NCBI RefSeq assembly: GCF_003243465.1
Contig: NZ_QFQZ01000011.1
Span: 1-64,000, forward strand
Direction: 5' to 3'
DNA from: Caulobacter segnis
GTDB lineage: Bacteria; Pseudomonadota; Alphaproteobacteria; Caulobacterales; Caulobacteraceae
DNA: 64,000 nucleotides
Positions within the stretch are counted from its first letter, which is position 1. Each line of letters opens with the position of its first letter. The position numbers and the translations under genes were made by a program. Positions 16,822 through 23,757 of the stretch are shown here, one piece after another. The notes beneath the pieces are model-generated. The model worked only from the letters and a program-made list of their open reading frames with translations, had not been told where the DNA came from and did not search any database.

Positions 16822-17804
16822 GCCAGCCTCCTGCGCATAGCCATCAACATCCAGAGGAAGAAGGGCCCGCCAACAGCCGCCGTAGCCACGCCCAGCTTCA
16901 CCTCTTCGGCGGCCGGGGTTAGGCGGACAAGGATGTCGGCGCCCAGGGTCAGCGCCGCGCCGCCGAGCAGCGACGGCCAAAGCACGGAACCCGGCCTCGA
17001 GCCAACCCAAGGCCTTAGCAGGTGCGGCACGATAAGCCCGACGAAGCCGATGACGCCCGTCACTGCTACGCTGGAACCCACCGCCAGAGCCACGCCCAGA
17101 ACCAGCAGCAGGCGGGTGCGCGACAGGCGGACGCCCAGTGACCGCGCGCCTTGCTCGCCTAGAGTCAAGGCGTCGAGCGCTCGGCCCTGCGTCAGCAAGA
17201 TAATGCTGCCCGCAAGGATTCCCGGCGCGGCGATGCGGACCTCTTCGACACTGCGGTCCGCCAGCGAGCCCATCACCCAGCTGACGATCTCGTCCACCGC
17301 CCACGGGTTAGGGGCTAGATTCAGCGCCAGCGAGATGCCCGCCGTGCAAACGGTCTGGATCACAAAACCCGCTAGGATGAACGTGACGACGCTGGAGGTC
17401 ACGCCCGACAGCGCCAGCAAGGCCGTGACGCCCAGACCGGCGCCGACCATCGCCGCGGCGGGCAGAACCCAATGCGCGGTGCTCGCCGTTCCCAGATAGA
17501 GCGTTAGCACCGCGCCCAGGGCGGCGGATGACGACACGCCTAGGGAGCCAGGATCCGCCAGCGGGTTGCGGGTGTAGCCCTGTAGCGCCGCGCCGCTCAG
17601 CCCCAAGGCGCCGCCGACCAGGAGCGCTAGGATGGTGCGGGGTAGCCGCAGGCCAAAGACGATCGCCCAGCGGGGATCTGCGCCGTTGGACACCCAAGCG
17701 CTCCAGGGCGTCCAAACGCGCCCCGCGCAGAGGCTGAGTGCGAACAGGAGGATCAACAAACCTGTCAGCAGGGCGCAGGCGAACCAGGTCGATCGTAAGC
17801 TCAT
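16818..17804 (-). CDS. btuC: Cobalamin ABC transporter permease (FecCD family)
   Basis: A 328-aa membrane protein with about ten hydrophobic segments. FecCD-family blocks such as GLRLPRTILALLVGGALGLSG, ALQGYTRNPLADPGSLGVSS and GFVGLIVPHLLRPWVG (the coupling region) are present. ATG 17804 follows GAGGGG and overlaps the btuF stop as ATGA. The frame is open to 17966 but that region lies inside btuF. Confidence 0.93.
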   Translation of the reverse strand: MSLRSTWFACALLTGLLILLFALSLCAGRVWTPWSAWVSNGADPRWAIVFGLRLPRTILALLVGGALGLSGAALQGYTRNPLADPGSLGVSSSAALGAVLTLYLGTASTAHWVLPAAAMVGAGLGVTALLALSGVTSSVVTFILAGFVIQTVCTAGISLALNLAPNPWAVDEIVSWVMGSLADRSVEEVRIAAPGILAGSIILLTQGRALDALTLGEQGARSLGVRLSRTRLLLVLGVALAVGSSVAVTGVIGFVGLIVPHLLRPWVGSRPGSVLWPSLLGGAALTLGADILVRLTPAAEEVKLGVATAAVGGPFFLWMLMAMRRRLA

Positions 17805-18646
17805 GCCGCCCCTCGCAGAATTTGAGTCCGCGCCCGAGCCATGGCCTGGGCGGACTCGATCAATACGGGGCCGCCGCAGTACAGCAGGCGCTCGGGAAAT
17901 CTCGCCTGCCTCATCCGCCCCCTCAGCGCGCCCAGCGCGGGGTGAGTCATGACCCGGTCGGCCCAACTGCGGGCCCCTGCCGCAGGGACACCGACCAACA
18001 ACACCTCCGGCGGGGCGGCCAGCAACAGCTCAAGCGGCACATTGCCCCAGGACTTCAGGCCGTATCGGCGCGCGACGTTGTCGAAGCCCGCCAGGGTCAT
18101 CAGCTCGTCCACCAGCGTGTGAGGTCCAGCCGCGAAACCGTTGGGTTGATAGATCAAAGCGGTCAGCCGGCGACTCCCTGGGCGCGGCGTGGCCGCGGCC
18201 AGGGCGGCCTGGATGCGTGCCGTCAACCGCTCGCCGCGGTCAGGATGACCGATCAGGCGCGCGACGCGCCGAACCTGGGTGAGGCTCTCGTTGATCGTCT
18301 TGGGCACCGCGAAGCGCTCCACCGGCACGTGCAAGCGCTTCAACGCATTGCGGGTGGCCAGCGCCGAGTGCTGGCTGGCCAGAACCAGGTCGGGCTGCAG
18401 CGCGATGATCTCCTCGGCGCTCTCCCAGGTGAACGGCAAGGCGCGGGCCTCGGCGGCGACGGTGGAGCCCTGATCCTCCCGCGCATAGTGGCTCAGCGCG
18501 GCGATCTGTCCGCGATCGGCCAGATGCACGAGCATGGCGTCCAGGCAGGCGTTCAGCGAAGCGATCCGCCGAGGGGCGGCCGCGGCGGGCGTCGCGGCCC
18601 CCAGGGACAGAACCCCGCCGACGATGATCCGGCGGCTAGGCGTCAT
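17801..18646 (-). CDS. btuF: Cobalamin ABC transporter substrate-binding protein
   Basis: A 281-aa periplasmic binding protein of the BtuF/FepB class. The N-terminus has a twin-arginine-like TPSRRIIVGGVLSLGAATPAAA leader, followed by the PBP-III fold (RIASLNACLDAML, ALQPDLVLAS, GHPDRGE). It is short for the family but complete. The start overlaps the cobC stop by 11 nt and the stop overlaps btuC. Confidence 0.9.
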   Translation of the reverse strand: MTPSRRIIVGGVLSLGAATPAAAAPRRIASLNACLDAMLVHLADRGQIAALSHYAREDQGSTVAAEARALPFTWESAEEIIALQPDLVLASQHSALATRNALKRLHVPVERFAVPKTINESLTQVRRVARLIGHPDRGERLTARIQAALAAATPRPGSRRLTALIYQPNGFAAGPHTLVDELMTLAGFDNVARRYGLKSWGNVPLELLLAAPPEVLLVGVPAAGARSWADRVMTHPALGALRGRMRQARFPERLLYCGGPVLIESAQAMARARTQILRGAA

Positions 18647-19652
18647 GGCGCACCGCCTGCAGGGCCTCGCGCAGCCGGTCGAGGTTCCGGCGCGCCGGGA
18701 TCCCGAAGCGAAGCCGCGTCGGATATTCGGCGAAGGGCCGGGTCAGCACGCCTTGCCGGCAGAGGCTGACGAATACGCGGTGCGCATCCGGAGTCTCGAC
18801 CCATCGGAAGAGATCGCAGCCGCCGACCACACCGAACCCGGCGGCGCTCAGGACGGCGTCCAGATTGCGCGCCTGCGCCGCCAGGCAGACGGCGGTGGTC
18901 GAGCGCCAAGCGTCATCGGCATACCCGCCAAGCCCCAGGGCGAGCGCGTCGGCGCAGACAGGCCAGTCGCCGATCGACGTACGAAGTTTTCGCCCCAACG
19001 CCTTGTCGCAAATAACAAATCCGAGCCGAACTCCTGGCAGGCCGTAGAACTTGCCGAACGAGCGAAGCACGATCAGCCGCTCGATCTCGAGATCCGCGAC
19101 GCTGATCGCGGGCGTCACCTCGGCGAAGGCCTCGTCGACGATAGTCCAGCGCCCCGAGGCTGCTCGCCGCTCGGCGAGCTCAGCGAGCTGGGCCCGCGAG
19201 ATCTGGCGACCGTCCGGGTTGTTGGGATTGACGAGGACGAGCACATGCGCGTCGACGGCGCGCCGGTCGTCGATCGAGGCGACCATCAGCGGTCTGCGAT
19301 CGGACCAGGCCTCGACATGACCGCCATAGATCGGCCCGACCAGGGCGACCTCGCCTTCGCCCAGCAAGGTGGGTAACACCCGCAAGGCAAGGTCCGCGCC
19401 GCCCAGCGCAACGACGCGCGCGCGATCAGCCACGTTGAAAGCGCGACCGGCGACCGCCTCTAATTCAGTCAGCAGCGCGGGATCAGGCAAAGTTCGCAGC
19501 GCGTCTTCCGAGGCCCGCGCGCCCGGCCAAGGCTCCGAGTTGATCCCGGTCGAAAGGTCGAGCCAGGGGCCGCGCGCGTCCGGATAGGCGGCCGTCGCCT
19601 CGCGGAGACGGCCGCCATGTCGGAAGGCGCCGAGGTGGGGGATCGACGCCAT
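18636..19652 (-). CDS. cobC: L-threonine-O-3-phosphate decarboxylase, PLP-dependent
   Basis: A 338-aa fold-type I aminotransferase-like enzyme that makes (R)-1-aminopropan-2-ol phosphate for the cobalamin nucleotide loop. HGGRLREATAAYPDA and LDLSTGINSEPWP at the N-terminus are typical of CobC/CobD decarboxylases; the PLP lysine is in VLRSFGKFYGLPGVRLGF and the Asn/Asp pair in LVNPNNPDG and TIVDEAFAE. It starts 9 nt after the btuB stop. Naming differs: CobC in Pseudomonas, CobD in Salmonella. Confidence 0.92.
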   Translation of the reverse strand: MASIPHLGAFRHGGRLREATAAYPDARGPWLDLSTGINSEPWPGARASEDALRTLPDPALLTELEAVAGRAFNVADRARVVALGGADLALRVLPTLLGEGEVALVGPIYGGHVEAWSDRRPLMVASIDDRRAVDAHVLVLVNPNNPDGRQISRAQLAELAERRAASGRWTIVDEAFAEVTPAISVADLEIERLIVLRSFGKFYGLPGVRLGFVICDKALGRKLRTSIGDWPVCADALALGLGGYADDAWRSTTAVCLAAQARNLDAVLSAAGFGVVGGCDLFRWVETPDAHRVFVSLCRQGVLTRPFAEYPTRLRFGIPARRNLDRLREALQAVRHDA

Positions 19653-19661
19653 CTCCGAGCT

Positions 19662-21611
19662 CTAGAAGCGGGCCCGCAGGCCCACGAAGGCGCCGCGACC
19701 GGGCGTCCCGTAGTTCAGGATGGTCTGGTAGTCCTTGTCGAACGCGTTCTCCACGCGGCCGAACACTTCCAGCCCGTCCCTCAGCGGATAGGACGCGCGC
19801 AGGTCGACCAGGATGTAGTCTTTGACCACCTGGGTGTTGGCGTCGTTGTTGTAGGTCTTGCCCACGTAACGGACGGCAACGGTGGTCGACAGCTTCACCG
19901 GCCAGACATAGGTCGCCGACAGGTTGCCCATGTTCTTCGGGCGACGCGTCAGCTGTTTGCCCTTGTTGGCGCCGGAATCGGTTTCGGCGTCGGTGTATGT
20001 GTAGTTCCCCGTCAGAGTCAGGCCTTTGATCGGCTTATATTCACCGATCAGCTCAACACCTTTCGCATTAGTCTTCAGAACATTGTTGTAATAGCCGTAG
20101 CGGAAGACGCCGCCGGGCGCGCACATCGGCTGAGCCGCGCTCGAGCACGAGAAGTAGCGGATCTCGTTGTCAGCCTCGCGGTGGAACCAAGTCGCCACGG
20201 CGCGGGCCTTGCCGCCGAGGAAGCGCTGCTCGATCCCGGCGTCCCAGCTATCGAACTTCTCGGGCGAGAGGTTCAGATTGCCGTACTCGCTGAACAGCTC
20301 ATAGAGGCCCGGAGCCCGGAAGCCCTGGCCAAAGCTGGCGCGCAGAACCGTGTTCCCCTCGTTCAGCGCCCAGGCGGCCGAGGCCTGACCCAGGGTATGC
20401 GTGCCGTAAGTGTCGTGGTCTTCATAGCGGAGGCCCGCGGTCAGGGTCAGGCCCGGAACCACCTCTGCCTGCAACTGGCCATACAGGCTGTCGACGCCGA
20501 CCTTGCCGGTGGCGAAGGCCGGGTTCGGCTTGCTGACCGACGGGGAGCGCGTGCGCATCCGGGCTTTTTCCGTCTCGGCGCCGAAGGTGGCGGTCACCAG
20601 ATCGGTCACCGCGAACACGCCCTGATATTCCCAGCGCTTGTTCTTGCCGGCGGCGTCGAAGGTCAAAGGGACCGCCGGGCGCGCGGGATTGATATTCTCG
20701 CGATCGGTGTCGGTGTAGGCGTAGCCCACCCGGTTGTTCCAGCGGCCATCCAGCAGGCCGAAGTTCAGGCCGGTATAGACCACCAGTTCCTCGGTGCGGC
20801 CGAACTCGGGGCTGTCGACGCCAAAGCCGTCGAAGTCGTTCTTGCCCTTGGAGTAGACCGAGCGGACCTCGGCGGAAACGTTCTCGGCCAAAGCGACGCG
20901 CAGGCGGCCCGAGAGGCCGGCGTTCTGATAGCCGTCCTTCTCCCTGCCCGGCTTGTAGGCCGAGAACCCGTCGGTCGTGTAATAGCCGCCCGCGACGCGC
21001 CAAGTGATCTTGTCGCCGGCTCCGCCGACGCCGGCCCGCAGATAGCCGGTCTTGCGCGCGCCGGCTTCGGCGTCGATCGAGCTGGAGAACGGCGTGGTTG
21101 GCTCGGCGGTTACGATGTTGACCACGCCGCCAATGGCCTGGCTGCCCCACAGGGTCGACTGGGCGCCGCGCAGGATCTCGATGCGCGAGATGTCGCCGAC
21201 CAGCAGGTTGCCGCTGTTGAAGCCGCCTTGAGTGGAGGACGGGTCGTTCAGCTTGACGCCGTCGATCAGGACGACCGTGTGCTGGGTCTCGGCGCCACGG
21301 ATGTTGAGACTTGTGGTGGCGCCCGGACCGCCGTTGCGCGTGAAGCTGACGCCCGGCGCCTGGGCCAAGAGCTCGACGATCGAGATGGCCTGGCTGGCCT
21401 CGATCGCAGGCTGGGTGAGGACGGTGACCGACGCGCCGACCTTCTCGATGGGCTGGGCGGTGCGGGTCGCGGTGACGACCAATTCGGCGACGCCGTTGGC
21501 GCCACTCGCGCCGGCGACGTCGGCCTCGGGGGCCTTCTGGTCGTCGGCGAACGCGGCCCCGGCGATCAGGGTGGTGGCTAAGGCGGTGGAGCTCAGAAAA
21601 GCTCGGATCAT
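19662..21611 (-). CDS. btuB: TonB-dependent vitamin B12 receptor
   Basis: A 649-aa outer-membrane receptor. The signal peptide (1-22) is followed by a TonB-box-like VAELVVTATRTAQ, a plug domain with LLAQAPGVSF, LNIRGAETQHTVVLIDGV and STLWGSQAIGGVVNI, and a 22-strand-type barrel ending in Phe (GLRARF), as usual for outer-membrane proteins. Size matches BtuB. A cobalamin riboswitch lies 143 nt upstream on the same strand, which strongly supports B12 as ligand. First gene of the ten-gene operon. Confidence 0.95.
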   Translation of the reverse strand: MIRAFLSSTALATTLIAGAAFADDQKAPEADVAGASGANGVAELVVTATRTAQPIEKVGASVTVLTQPAIEASQAISIVELLAQAPGVSFTRNGGPGATTSLNIRGAETQHTVVLIDGVKLNDPSSTQGGFNSGNLLVGDISRIEILRGAQSTLWGSQAIGGVVNIVTAEPTTPFSSSIDAEAGARKTGYLRAGVGGAGDKITWRVAGGYYTTDGFSAYKPGREKDGYQNAGLSGRLRVALAENVSAEVRSVYSKGKNDFDGFGVDSPEFGRTEELVVYTGLNFGLLDGRWNNRVGYAYTDTDRENINPARPAVPLTFDAAGKNKRWEYQGVFAVTDLVTATFGAETEKARMRTRSPSVSKPNPAFATGKVGVDSLYGQLQAEVVPGLTLTAGLRYEDHDTYGTHTLGQASAAWALNEGNTVLRASFGQGFRAPGLYELFSEYGNLNLSPEKFDSWDAGIEQRFLGGKARAVATWFHREADNEIRYFSCSSAAQPMCAPGGVFRYGYYNNVLKTNAKGVELIGEYKPIKGLTLTGNYTYTDAETDSGANKGKQLTRRPKNMGNLSATYVWPVKLSTTVAVRYVGKTYNNDANTQVVKDYILVDLRASYPLRDGLEVFGRVENAFDKDYQTILNYGTPGRGAFVGLRARF

Positions 21612-21754
21612 GGTTCGACTTCCCTACTGAACGACCCACGCGCCAAGCCGGCCCGCGAGAACACGCGGACACGGACCGTCGCGCGGTCCTTTGACTGTCG
21701 CTTCTCGGGAGATCCCGTTCGATCGGCGCACCCCGGCCGAGCGATGAACGACTG

Positions 21755-21900
21755 CGCCGGGCAGGTCTCCTGGCTCGCGGGTCAATGCTCTTGGCGCCGC
21801 CTTCCCAGAACCCGAGGATCCCAGTGGCGTATGGCGCTAAAACTCGCCGCTAACAGTTGCGGGGGCAGCCGAGGCCTTGAACCTCGTTCCCTTTTAATCC
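21755..21900 (-). promoter_or_regulatory. Cobalamin (AdoCbl) riboswitch
   Basis: Read on the minus strand, the region contains the conserved core elements in order: AAAAGGGAACGAGG, CCCCCGCAACTGTTAGCGGCG, CGCCACTGGG, TGGGAAGGCGG and the B12 box GCCAGGAGACCTGCC. Order and spacing match cobalamin riboswitches. It controls btuB and the operon behind it, presumably shutting expression down when B12 is plentiful. It also lies in the gap between btuB and the divergent cobU gene. Confidence 0.95.
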
Positions 21901-21968
21901 TCTTTCGAGGAGCCTGACGCGTCGCAAGGCCTATATGCTGCGTCGCACACCGTCAATGTGGAGCTTTC

Positions 21969-22487
21969 ATGACCGTCACTCTGGTGCTGGGCGGCGCGCG
22001 CTCGGGAAAAAGCGGCTTCGCCCAACGGGCGGCCGAGTTGGCGGCGCGCGGAGAGCGAACGGTGATGATCGCCACGGGCCAGGCTTTCGACGACGAGATG
22101 GCCGACCGCATCGCCCGCCACCAGGCGGGTCGCGGCGAATCATGGACGACGGTCGAGGCGCCGTTCGAGCTCGCCGCCGCCATCGCCGGCATCCCCTCAG
22201 ATGCGGCCGCTGTCGTTGATTGTCTGACGCTCTGGCTCTCGAACCACATGCTCGCCGGGCACGATCTCGAGGCGCTCTCGACCGAGCTGGTGGAAGCCGT
22301 CGCCGCCTGCCGCGCCCGCCTTTGGCTGGTCAGCAACGAAGTCGGCCTCGGCATCGTTCCGGAAACGCCTCTCGGCCGCCGGTTCCGAGACGAGGCTGGG
22401 CGACTGAACCAACGGCTCGCGGCGACCGCCGACGAGGTCTATTTCCTGGCCGCCGGCCTGCCGCTGCGGATGAAGCCGCACGCCTGA
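21969..22487 (+). CDS. cobU: Bifunctional adenosylcobinamide kinase/adenosylcobinamide-phosphate guanylyltransferase
   Basis: A 172-aa enzyme that phosphorylates adenosylcobinamide and adds GMP to give adenosylcobinamide-GDP, the CobS substrate. The P-loop GGARSGKS (8-15), a guanylylated-His candidate in DRIARHQAGRG, VDCLTLWLSN and EVGLGIVPETPLGRRFRDEAGRLNQ are diagnostic. It is transcribed divergently from the riboswitch-controlled operon, so it has its own promoter in 21901-21968. It is CobP in Pseudomonas nomenclature. Confidence 0.95.
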   Translation: MTVTLVLGGARSGKSGFAQRAAELAARGERTVMIATGQAFDDEMADRIARHQAGRGESWTTVEAPFELAAAIAGIPSDAAAVVDCLTLWLSNHMLAGHDLEALSTELVEAVAACRARLWLVSNEVGLGIVPETPLGRRFRDEAGRLNQRLAATADEVYFLAAGLPLRMKPHA

Positions 22488-22571
22488 AAGTGGCGGGGGG
22501 CTGCAAAGTCCAGCCGCTTGTGTTGCCCGGCCTTACTGATCATCTTCGCCACGACCAGGAGAACATCGCGG

Positions 22572-23612
22572 TTGAACGCCAAGAGACCGACCATCGACGA
22601 CGTCGCCCGCCTGTCCGGCGTAGCCCGCGTGACCGTTTCCCGGGTGCTGAACGGTGGCCCCAACGTTCGCGACGAAGTTCGCGCGCGCGTGATGCGGGCG
22701 GTCGAGGCGCTCGACTATAAGGTCAATCCTCAGGCTCGAAGCCTGGCGGGCGGCGCTAGCCGACTGCTGGCCTTTGTCTTCGCCTCGGACCCGGAAAACG
22801 AGCCGAACTCCTATTACGAGTCGGCGCTGGAGCTCGGCGCGCTGCGCGCCTGTCTCGCCCTGGGATACCAGGTACTAGTGCAGAACGTGCCTCATCAGAC
22901 GCCTGACCGTCACAAGCGGGTGATGGACTTGGTTACCAGTCAGAGGTGCGAGGGCCTGATCCTGTCCCCGCCCTACAGCGACGACGTTCGGCTGATCGAG
23001 ACGGCGCTGGCCCAGGGCTGCAAGGTCGTCACGGTCTCGCCCGGCGGCCCCGGCCGAGGAAAGGCCGATGCGGTAGGCGTGGATGACGAAGCCGGGGGGC
23101 ACGATATCGCCCAGGAACTGCTGCGGCTCGGGCACCGGAGATTCGGCTTCATCGCTGGTCTTGAGGGGCACTTGTCGGCAGATCGGCGGCTGCAGGGCTT
23201 CCAGCGCGCCTTGACGGAACAAGGCCTGGACGAGGCGGACTATGTGGTATCGCGCGGCGACTTCACGTTCCGCTCCGGCGTCAACCTCGCCCCCTGCCTT
23301 CTGGACCATCCCCTGCGTCCGACGGCGATCGTCTGCGCCAACGACGACATGGCCGCCGGTGTCCTCTCGGCCGCTCACGCCCGTGGCTTGCGCATCCCGC
23401 AGGATCTCTCGATCACGGGCTTCGACGACGCCCCCGTCGCCGCGATTGTCTGGCCGCCGCTGACCACGGTGCACCAGCCGGTGAAGGTGCTGGGCCAGCG
23501 GGCGGTGGAGCTGATTGTCGGTCGCCTTACGGGCGCGCAGGGCGAGCCAGACCCGGTCTTTCTGAAACTGGAACACGCCGTGGTCGCTCGCCAGACCACC
23601 GCCATCGCCTGA
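22572..23612 (+). CDS. LacI-family transcriptional regulator
   Basis: A 346-aa repressor with a DNA-binding N-terminus (PTIDDVARLSGVARVTVSRVLNG, residues about 5-27, plus hinge helix around 50-60) and a periplasmic-binding-protein-like sugar sensor domain ending with TTVHQPVKVLGQRAVELI. The start is TTG 22572 after AGGAG; an upstream frame to 22518 has no ribosome site and precedes the HTH. It lies 84 nt after cobU but belongs functionally with the TonB receptor/GH unit downstream. Palindromes at 23634-23673, between it and the receptor, are likely operators. Confidence 0.92.
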   Translation: MNAKRPTIDDVARLSGVARVTVSRVLNGGPNVRDEVRARVMRAVEALDYKVNPQARSLAGGASRLLAFVFASDPENEPNSYYESALELGALRACLALGYQVLVQNVPHQTPDRHKRVMDLVTSQRCEGLILSPPYSDDVRLIETALAQGCKVVTVSPGGPGRGKADAVGVDDEAGGHDIAQELLRLGHRRFGFIAGLEGHLSADRRLQGFQRALTEQGLDEADYVVSRGDFTFRSGVNLAPCLLDHPLRPTAIVCANDDMAAGVLSAAHARGLRIPQDLSITGFDDAPVAAIVWPPLTTVHQPVKVLGQRAVELIVGRLTGAQGEPDPVFLKLEHAVVARQTTAIA

Positions 23613-23633
23613 TCTCCACGCCGTTTCGACCTT

Positions 23634-23645
23634 GACAACGTTGTC
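23634..23645. promoter_or_regulatory. Perfect palindrome GACAACGTTGTC, candidate LacI operator
   Basis: A 12-bp perfect palindrome with central CG, typical for LacI-family operators, 22 nt after the regulator stop. It overlaps a TTGACA sequence (23632-23637) that could be a -35 element. Confidence 0.6.
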
Positions 23646-23659
23646 GCCTTGACAGCAAT

Positions 23660-23673
23660 TGGAAGCGCTTCCA
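23660..23673. promoter_or_regulatory. Perfect palindrome TGGAAGCGCTTCCA, candidate LacI operator
   Basis: A 14-bp perfect palindrome with central CG, 85 nt upstream of the TonB receptor start, followed by a degenerate partial copy (TTGAAGCGTTCCA, 23675-23687). Position and form suit repression of the receptor/halogenase/GH unit by the LacI protein at 22572-23612. Confidence 0.65.
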
Positions 23674-23757
23674 TTGAAGCGTTCCACAGCCGGTTTCGGC
23701 TGCATGACAAGCAAGAAGATGGATCGCCTGCCGCAGGCGGGTCAGAGGGGAGAATTC

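Noticed and set aside
16042..17304. Longer form of the ABC ATPase (420 aa)
   Set aside because: Residues before the GTG at 16821 read through the permease gene in another frame; the short form begins at the canonical ATPase N-terminus and overlaps the permease stop.
19617..21581. 654-codon open frame on the plus strand
   Set aside because: Antisense to btuB, which has signal peptide, plug and terminal Phe and a riboswitch upstream.
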